Of a DNA stretch of 6,426 nt, positions 4,895 through 6,426 are shown one piece after another (position 1 is the first letter of the stretch; the number at the start of each line of letters is the position of its first letter). Position numbers and translations under genes: made by a program. The notes under the pieces are model-generated. The model worked only from the letters and a program-made list of their open reading frames with translations, was not told the origin of the DNA and searched no databases. This DNA is from Candidatus Magasanikiibacteriota bacterium. Lineage in GTDB: Bacteria; Patescibacteriota; Patescibacteriia; Magasanikbacterales; GWA2-37-8. The stretch spans positions 1-6,426 of the forward strand of contig CAIOJG010000100.1 of the NCBI GenBank assembly GCA_903858555.1, written 5' to 3'.

Positions 4895-6426
4895 TTATAT
4901 TTTTTTAACCAAACCATTGGTAGCGTCAACTTCTACCATATCACCGTCTTTGAAAACTTTGGTCGCTATTTTTGTTCCGATTATGCAAGGTAAATTCATT
5001 TCGCGACTAACAATTGAAGCATGACAAGTGAGACCACCTTCATCCGTGACTATCGCAGCAGCTTTCTTCATGGCTGAGATAATGCTCGGTGTGGTCGCTA
5101 AAGAAACTAAAATATCACCGTACTGCATTTTACCCATATCAGAAGCTTTGTTGATAATACGCACCACCCCTTTGACTTTGCCTGGACAAGCACAAGTACC
5201 GCTTAACTGTTTTATATTATTCAAAATAACATCCGATGAATCACGAATGATTTTATTTGAAAATTTTTCTACTTCATCGCCAACCAAAATTAGAGCTTTG
5301 CCGTTGTCGCCAGGGACACAAGCATGTCCTTTATAAAGCTGATTAGCTAAATCAATATCAATCTTTCCACTTTTCAAACATTTTTCCAACATTTCTTGTG
5401 TACAAGAACGTACTTGATCCAAAGATAAATAAAAACGTCTGCCGATTTCTTGGTATAATTTTTCGGCGTGATAATACGATTTACTTTGATAATCTTTACG
5501 ACGTGGTTTTGCCCAAATAAATTTTCCCACCAAATTTAAAACCGTTTCTTCAAATTCACTCGGTTTTAAAAAGTTTAAATATTTTTGTTTCGTTGCAATT
5601 AGCTGTTTTTTAGTTTCAGTCAGTTCTAATAATTTTTTATTTGGATCTATTCCGCGTTCCAGATAATCTTTAATAAAATCTATGAAATTTTGTTCGGTAA
5701 ACGCCGGACCTGCGTAAACAAAATAAACCCAAGCGTATTTTGCCGCATGTTCTTGAAGCTCATTAAAAAAAACCGGATAAGAATTTTGTAATTCAGACAA
5801 ACTGCTATTTTTTATATCCGATAACCAATTTTTATCACTAAAATATTTAGCTGCGAGTTTTAATAGATCCTCTTCTTGATCTTGAGCAAAAGAATTTAAA
5901 GATGGCTGTGTAAAAACCCTATAGTATTCCGTCCGCTCTTCCGGAGCCATCCGACTCTCAACAATAATTTTTAAATTATTCTCAACAAAAGAATAATCCT
6001 GAAAATCTAATAACGCCAAAGTTACACCGATTGCATATTCCGTGCTTTGCATGTCACAAAATACTTTTAGTCTCCTATCCAGCTCGTCGTTAGAAAGTAA
6101 TTTTAAATCAACACTAAATAGATTATCATACGTCCATTGATTCATTTGCTCTCCATATTCCACTGCCCAATCAATCAATTTTTGAATATAGTGATAATCC
6201 TCCATCATTTTCTCCTTCAGTTCTCCGTGACACTTAATCCAAGCCTCAATGTTGGCAACATACTCGATCTGATTTTCGTGACTTATAATACCCAAAATTG
6301 GTTGACTAATACCCAATAATTTTTGATATTTAAAAAAAGCGTTGACCCAAATTTCATTTCGGGCTAACGGAGAATTATAATCGCCGGCCATTACCTCAAA
6401 CTTATATTTTGAATAATCAATCGCCA
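4895..6426 (-). CDS. PEP-utilising-enzyme mobile-domain protein, paralogue 1, 5' end probably just beyond right edge
   Basis: The first in-window ATG is at 6391 (498 residues), but the frame stays open to the window edge. It reads A-I-D-Y-S-K-Y-K-F-E-V before that ATG, preceded by a codon ending in TG whose first base is outside the window. In the paralogues the aromatic/basic N-terminal element sits 10-20 residues from the start. Here its equivalent (YKFEVMAGDYNSP) spans the 6391 ATG, and a GAGG lies only two bases before it, so I favour an upstream start. Numbering from 6391, the landmarks are TQPSLNSF (161-168, P163), HAAKYAW (215-221, W221) and PRRKDY (296-301). The mobile domain covers 395-498 with DEGGLTCHASIVSREM, phosphohistidine H457. 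Residues 249-282 form a Lys/Leu-rich probable helix. No ATP-grasp or TIM-barrel domain is seen. It is the first gene visible in the transcript direction; whether it starts the operon cannot be told. Probable phosphocarrier protein, donor and acceptor unknown. Confidence 0.93.
   Translation of the reverse strand, partial: AIDYSKYKFEVMAGDYNSPLARNEIWVNAFFKYQKLLGISQPILGIISHENQIEYVANIEAWIKCHGELKEKMMEDYHYIQKLIDWAVEYGEQMNQWTYDNLFSVDLKLLSNDELDRRLKVFCDMQSTEYAIGVTLALLDFQDYSFVENNLKIIVESRMAPEERTEYYRVFTQPSLNSFAQDQEEDLLKLAAKYFSDKNWLSDIKNSSLSELQNSYPVFFNELQEHAAKYAWVYFVYAGPAFTEQNFIDFIKDYLERGIDPNKKLLELTETKKQLIATKQKYLNFLKPSEFEETVLNLVGKFIWAKPRRKDYQSKSYYHAEKLYQEIGRRFYLSLDQVRSCTQEMLEKCLKSGKIDIDLANQLYKGHACVPGDNGKALILVGDEVEKFSNKIIRDSSDVILNNIKQLSGTCACPGKVKGVVRIINKASDMGKMQYGDILVSLATTPSIISAMKKAAAIVTDEGGLTCHASIVSREMNLPCIIGTKIATKVFKDGDMVEVDATNGLVKKI

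Noticed and set aside
4891..4929. Longer N-terminus for the gene at 3445, from a TTG at 4929 or an ATG at 4917
   Set aside because: These starts overlap the conserved C-terminal codons of the upstream gene. The ATG at 4890 gives spacing and N-terminal length consistent with the other members.
5028..5336. Plus-strand open frame of 102 codons
   Set aside because: It is antisense to the mobile domain of the gene at 4895. Its length reflects absence of stops opposite a conserved motif, and the translation has no recognisable domain.
6137..6319. Plus-strand open frame of 60 codons with hydrophobic runs
   Set aside because: It is opposite the N-terminal coding part of the gene at 4895-6426. The hydrophobicity comes from the complementary strand and no independent start signal is seen.
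1..6426. A phosphoenolpyruvate synthase operon (ppsA) as the gene call
   Set aside because: Only the swivel domain and a helical module are present. The ATP-grasp and PEP/pyruvate-binding domains that define PEP synthase are absent, so the enzyme name is not justified.
1..6426. Recoded TGA (glycine) genetic code
   Set aside because: TGA serves as a sensible stop at 694-696 overlapping the next start. The other stops are TAA, and no reading frame needs TGA as a sense codon.

Overview
All recognisable genes in this A+T-rich window lie on the minus strand and form one tightly packed array, read from right to left. There are at least five consecutive genes: four are present essentially in full (4895-6426 open at its 5' end, 3445-4890, 2145-3437, 694-2139) and a fifth (1-697) runs off the left edge. 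The junctions are 4, 7 and 5 bases long, and the last is a 4-base ATGA overlap. I see no terminator, internal promoter, RNA gene, insertion sequence or CRISPR array, and no gene-free stretch longer than a few bases.

The four full genes are paralogues. Each encodes a protein of about 430-510 residues with a divergent, mostly helical N-terminal region of about 325-400 residues. Each ends in a well-conserved swivelling phosphohistidine domain of about 105 residues (the PEP-utilising-enzyme mobile domain of PEP synthase, pyruvate phosphate dikinase and rifampicin phosphotransferase). The phosphohistidine is present in all four, in the PEP-synthase form TCHA. None carries the ATP-grasp domain that normally charges this histidine, and none carries the PEP/pyruvate TIM barrel. 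The fifth gene shares the N-terminal landmarks of the others, so it is very probably another member whose swivel domain lies just outside the window.

My reading is a battery of phosphotransfer subunits that share one conserved phosphocarrier domain joined to different helical modules. They would need a nucleotide-binding partner encoded elsewhere. The substrates are unknown, and calling any of these genes ppsA or PEP synthase would overstate what is seen.

The organism is probably an uncultivated bacterium of the Patescibacteria/CPR type. The reasons are low G+C by eye, Lys/Asn/Ile-rich proteins, very short intergenic gaps, no clear Shine-Dalgarno sequences before internal starts, and domain-minimal PEP-synthase-like proteins in tandem. 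TGA acts as a stop at 694-696, which argues against the code in which TGA is glycine (Gracilibacteria/Absconditabacteria). The lineage call is an inference and no marker gene is present to confirm it.
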